Source: Dysgonomonas sp. PH5-45 (GTDB lineage Bacteria; Bacteroidota; Bacteroidia; Bacteroidales; Dysgonomonadaceae). Taken from it: a stretch of 50,950 nucleotides of DNA. Within the stretch, counting starts at the first letter, position 1. Every line of letters begins with the position of its first letter. A program made the position numbers and the translations under genes. The notes beneath the pieces were generated by a model. The model ran no database searches and was not told the DNA's origin. It saw only the letters and a list, made by a program, of their open reading frames with translations. The DNA is taken from the NCBI RefSeq assembly GCF_029893235.1, contig NZ_JARXWE010000022.1:1-50950 (forward strand). The letters run 5' to 3'. Positions 49,420-50,950 of this stretch are shown piece by piece.

Positions 49420-50025
49420 TTAGTTTCCCAAACTCACACTTTCTTCTTTGTTTTCCACAATAGGCACGTTCTTGAATATAATATTCCCACTCATTTCTTT
49501 TTGGTCGCGGGTATAACCTTCAATGCAAATTTGAGTAATATTGGTAGCTTTGACATCGAAATCCCATATATATACAACCATTTTGACAGCAACATTGCGG
49601 GGGAGAATAGTCCACGTTCTATTATTGTATTGCGAAACTTCCCCTCCAAAAACAATCTGAACTCTCGATTTATTTCCCAAATTATCTATGGCATATGTAT
49701 TATTACAACTACCGCTTGAGCAACCCCTCACTGCATACGACACATCCTTGTCCGACAGATTGGTAGCAGTAAACTCAATCACAACTTTATTGCCATCGCG
49801 ATCAATTTTTGTCGGGTTAAGTTTTAATAATTTACTTGGAGATGAAAAATTTATTGAGCCTCCGGCCTGTTCGCCTGTCAGGACACTCGAAACCTTGTCT
49901 ATTTCCTTCGTAACATTATCTATGCCTTTCGATATTTTTTTAAAAAAATCTTGTGCGGAAAGATTTGTAACATTTAGTAGGAATAAGATAATAAAAAGTA
50001 TGTGGATATTATTTTTTGTTTTCAT
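49420..50025 (-). CDS. Exported protein of unknown function (201 aa)
   Basis: N-terminal signal peptide (IHILFIILFLLNVTNLSAQ) followed by a Lys-rich helix (KKISKGIDNVTKEIDKVSSV) and an immunoglobulin-like or beta-sandwich domain (VVIEFTATNLSDKDVSYAVR) with a CSSGSC cysteine pair. Secreted to the periplasm or beyond. No named family. Similar to exported proteins with a DUF-like beta domain in Bacteroidales. Confidence 0.7.
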   Translation of the reverse strand: MKTKNNIHILFIILFLLNVTNLSAQDFFKKISKGIDNVTKEIDKVSSVLTGEQAGGSINFSSPSKLLKLNPTKIDRDGNKVVIEFTATNLSDKDVSYAVRGCSSGSCNNTYAIDNLGNKSRVQIVFGGEVSQYNNRTWTILPRNVAVKMVVYIWDFDVKATNITQICIEGYTRDQKEMSGNIIFKNVPIVENKEESVSLGN

Positions 50026-50044
50026 CGTTTGTAGAAATTATTCG

Positions 50045-50494
50045 TTATGGATAATATTGTATCGTGTAATTCACTGTTTTTGAGACCCCATTCGCATCGG
50101 TTACAATCAATTGTTGCTCCGACTCACTAGAAGATGCAGTATTTATTTCTATTTTATAACTACCATCCAATTCTTTCTCAAATTTTTGCAGAAATATTTC
50201 TGAATAATGGGAATCATAATTCCCTATATATTTCGATTCAATTTTAAATGGGTTTTCAATATCGTTAAAAGGTTTGCCACCCCTTATTGTTAATATAAAT
50301 GAACCTCCATCTGTTGGTTCAGTATCACTTATTTCAATAGACATCGGTACAATTTCTTGTATTGATTCTTCTCTTTTCTCCTTTTCAGTTTCTTGTTCTA
50401 ATGTTTTTTTTCTTTCTGTCTCCACATTCTTTCCGCATGATAATACAATAGACATGCAAATAAAAGCAATTAAAGGAATAATAATTCTCTTCAT
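50045..50494 (-). CDS. Host lipoprotein of unknown function (149 aa)
   Basis: Signal peptide and lipobox VLSC (Cys20), a very charged Lys/Glu-rich linker and a beta-sandwich-like domain with the pattern GSFILTIRGGKPFNDI. It is the first of three exported genes on the minus strand that are separated by short gaps, so they may share a promoter at about 50500. Confidence 0.75.
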   Translation of the reverse strand: MKRIIIPLIAFICMSIVLSCGKNVETERKKTLEQETEKEKREESIQEIVPMSIEISDTEPTDGGSFILTIRGGKPFNDIENPFKIESKYIGNYDSHYSEIFLQKFEKELDGSYKIEINTASSSESEQQLIVTDANGVSKTVNYTIQYYP

Positions 50495-50549
50495 GATTCT
50501 GTTTGTTTAAATAGTCCTTTGGCTCTCTCAAAAGACAAATTATATAAAA

Positions 50550-50770
50550 TTAAAAAAGCGTGAGAACCGTTAAATTTCTTATCTGCTTTAGAAGGTATCG
50601 CCAAACACCCATCGGAACAAATAGAACAACAGCCTCACGCTCCTTGTATGTATTAATTTTTATATACAAACAGAAACGTGAGCATTTGTTGTCTATTACA
50701 CTTGTTCCGAATTGTGAAAAATTGGCGATTTTTCTAAAGCAAGGTAATATCGTTAAACGCTCTTTATGAT
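50550..50770. repeat. Large imperfect inverted repeat (arms of about 100 bp)
   Basis: Blocks of the left arm recur, reverse-complemented, in the right arm: GCTTTAGAA, ATCGCCAA, TCGGAACAA, TAGA, ACAACA, CTCACG and the centre GTATGTATTAATTTTTATAT. The ends read AAAGCG and CGCTCTTT. No transposase ORF is present (a 69-codon frame across it looks spurious). It could be a MITE-like remnant or a structured transcript. Nothing else supports a gene between 50495 and 50950. Confidence 0.6.
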
Positions 50771-50950
50771 ATATTCTACCTTAATTTAACTCTTTAAATC
50801 AAGGAATTGAAACAAAGATAAATAAAAGTATATAAAACTAAAAGCATTTAAGTAAATAATGCGAATCAGTAGTTGAAACAATTCGCTGATTTGTTTAGTT
50901 AAATTATTTATTATCAATGAAATAAGCGCGTTGAACATTTGCTCAATCTC

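Noticed and set aside
50560-50769. A 69-codon ORF at the right end
   Set aside because: It runs through the large inverted repeat and has no recognisable pattern, so it is likely a chance frame.

Overview
The window looks like a Bacteroidales chromosome, most likely a Dysgonomonas-like relative (tentative). The DNA is AT-rich, many promoters match the Bacteroidetes pattern (TTG or TTTG about 20 nt upstream of TAnnTTTG), most genes have no Shine-Dalgarno sequence, and a tRNA-Ala(GGC) and a tRNA-Ser(GGA) of Bacteroidales type are present. Most of the window is one apparently complete prophage bounded by an 18-bp direct repeat (706-723 and 43042-43059). The right copy is the 3' end of tRNA-Ala(GGC), and a tyrosine integrase lies beside it. 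Host DNA flanks the prophage on both sides.

Prophage layout, left to right: (i) a minus-strand XRE repressor with a 53-aa partner gene, facing an operator/promoter region and a small early regulator; (ii) small early genes of unknown function; (iii) a diversity-generating retroelement (DGR, 3.6-6.7 kb) with three variable genes, two template-like repeats, a reverse transcriptase and a small candidate accessory protein; (iv) a replication block (VirE/D5-like ATPase, an HTH protein, a DNA methyltransferase) ending in a strong terminator, followed by an array of TACTAC repeats; (v) head genes (ClpP-like protease/scaffold, major capsid, another structural protein); (vi) a promoter-to-terminator cassette of small genes with structured leader RNAs, then HicAB; (vii) terminase small and large subunits, a candidate spanin, portal and connector proteins; (viii) tail-fibre/spike genes of higher GC, a Dam-like methyltransferase, holin and GH19 endolysin; (ix) tail completion, a 1391-aa tape measure protein and a tail-tip protein, which indicate a long-tailed, probably siphovirus-like phage; (x) an accessory region with a candidate sRNA, a Rieske-like lipoprotein, a membrane-anchored HIRAN protein and a second leader-RNA cassette; (xi) the integrase.

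Two systems stand out. First, the DGR carries its own record of activity. A 617-bp tandem duplication made two copies of one variable gene, and the two proteins are identical except at codons whose template contains adenine. The targets are small early-region proteins, not tail fibres. Second, three leader RNAs (14.5, 15.0 and 40.8 kb) share one architecture: a 5' segment at the predicted transcript start, a middle segment complementary to it, and a third copy of the 5' segment at the start codon. The middle strand can pair with either partner, as in a riboswitch. Between the two related copies the perfect 17-bp stem is kept while its sequence changes on both strands. The small genes downstream use perfect AAAGGAGG Shine-Dalgarno sequences, which is unusual for Bacteroidetes.

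Right-hand host DNA holds a Wzx-like flippase, a sensor histidine kinase, a lipoprotein, tRNA-Ser, a YccF-MORN membrane protein, three exported proteins on the minus strand and a large imperfect inverted repeat at the end. All calls come from reading the sequence; no database search was run.
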